This document shows positions 63,902-64,000 of a stretch of 64,000 nt of DNA, piece by piece (position 1 is the first letter of the stretch; every line of letters starts with the position of its first letter). This DNA is from UBA7957 sp965224675 (GTDB taxonomy: Bacteria > Pseudomonadota > Gammaproteobacteria > Granulosicoccales > Granulosicoccaceae), in assembly GCA_965224675.1 (NCBI GenBank), contig CBDDAA010000002.1, positions 124,001-188,000 on the forward strand, in the 5' to 3' direction. The notes beneath the pieces are model-generated. The model was given only the letters and a program-made list of their open reading frames with translations. It was not told the origin of the DNA and ran no database searches. The translations under genes and the position numbers were made by a program.

Positions 63902-64000
63902 AGTATGCGACTACAACCCAGTTGGAGCAATACAGAGAAATAATTGCGTTAATCTGAAGAAATTAAAAAGTTTGAAACTTTGCGTTCAAAGCAAACATAC

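Overview
The window looks like chromosome from an AT-leaning, sulfur-oxidising gammaproteobacterium. The evidence is gene content and order: gatCAB divergent from mreBCD-slyX, dacA-ybeD-lipB-lipA, ilvBHC, rimI, prfC, bepA, and a soxXYZA operon beside tusA-dsrE2. No rRNA, tRNA, phage module or CRISPR array was seen. Both edges cut through sequence: the first gene is open at its 5' end and the last 400 bases hold a repeat element.

Layout. 1-6.6 kb: the end of a secreted leucine-rich-repeat protein, then gatB and gatA, with a fadL-type porin gene separating them from gatC. 6.9-9.6 kb: mreBCD-slyX. 9.8-15.3 kb: a Rieske-fold protein that has lost all four cluster ligands, rsmJ, a large PAS-GGDEF-EAL protein and a small membrane protein. 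15.4-21 kb: CoA-transferase, xanthine phosphoribosyltransferase, lipoprotein hydrolase, and a DUF4105/DUF3015 pair. 21.4-30.1 kb: a BMP-type nucleoside ABC transporter whose binding-protein gene is separated from its ATPase and permease genes by a signalling island (FeeM-like N-acyl amino acid synthase, 7TM histidine kinase, convergent response regulator). 30.4-36.4 kb: membrane-anchored cytochrome c, class IV aminotransferase plus sulfotransferase, and a large surface protein. 36.7-42.5 kb: CsaA-like protein, prfC, decayed transposases, LysR/heme-binding/ankyrin genes, and a dead IS630. 42.6-48.4 kb: rimI, a UDG-like gene, pssA and ilvBHC. 48.7-54 kb: tusA/dsrE2, bepA and soxXYZA. 54.2-60.5 kb: a tandem structured-RNA candidate followed by three secreted proteins. 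60.5-64 kb: lipA, lipB, ybeD, dacA and a MITE.

Strongest unexplained signals. (1) About 300-bp imperfect tandem repeats at 54.30-54.89 kb, whose hairpins are kept by compensatory base changes between the copies. (2) The acyl-synthase/7TM-kinase/response-regulator island, which looks like a complete cell-cell signalling circuit. (3) A Rieske-like protein that keeps only the disulfide cysteines. (4) Two families of small inverted-repeat elements, one probably driven by an IS5-type transposase whose C-terminal relic survives in the window, and whose ends coincide with stop codons of neighbouring genes.

All functional calls come from reading motifs and gene order; no database search was run. Start codons were moved inward where a Shine-Dalgarno sequence, signal peptide or family length supported it.
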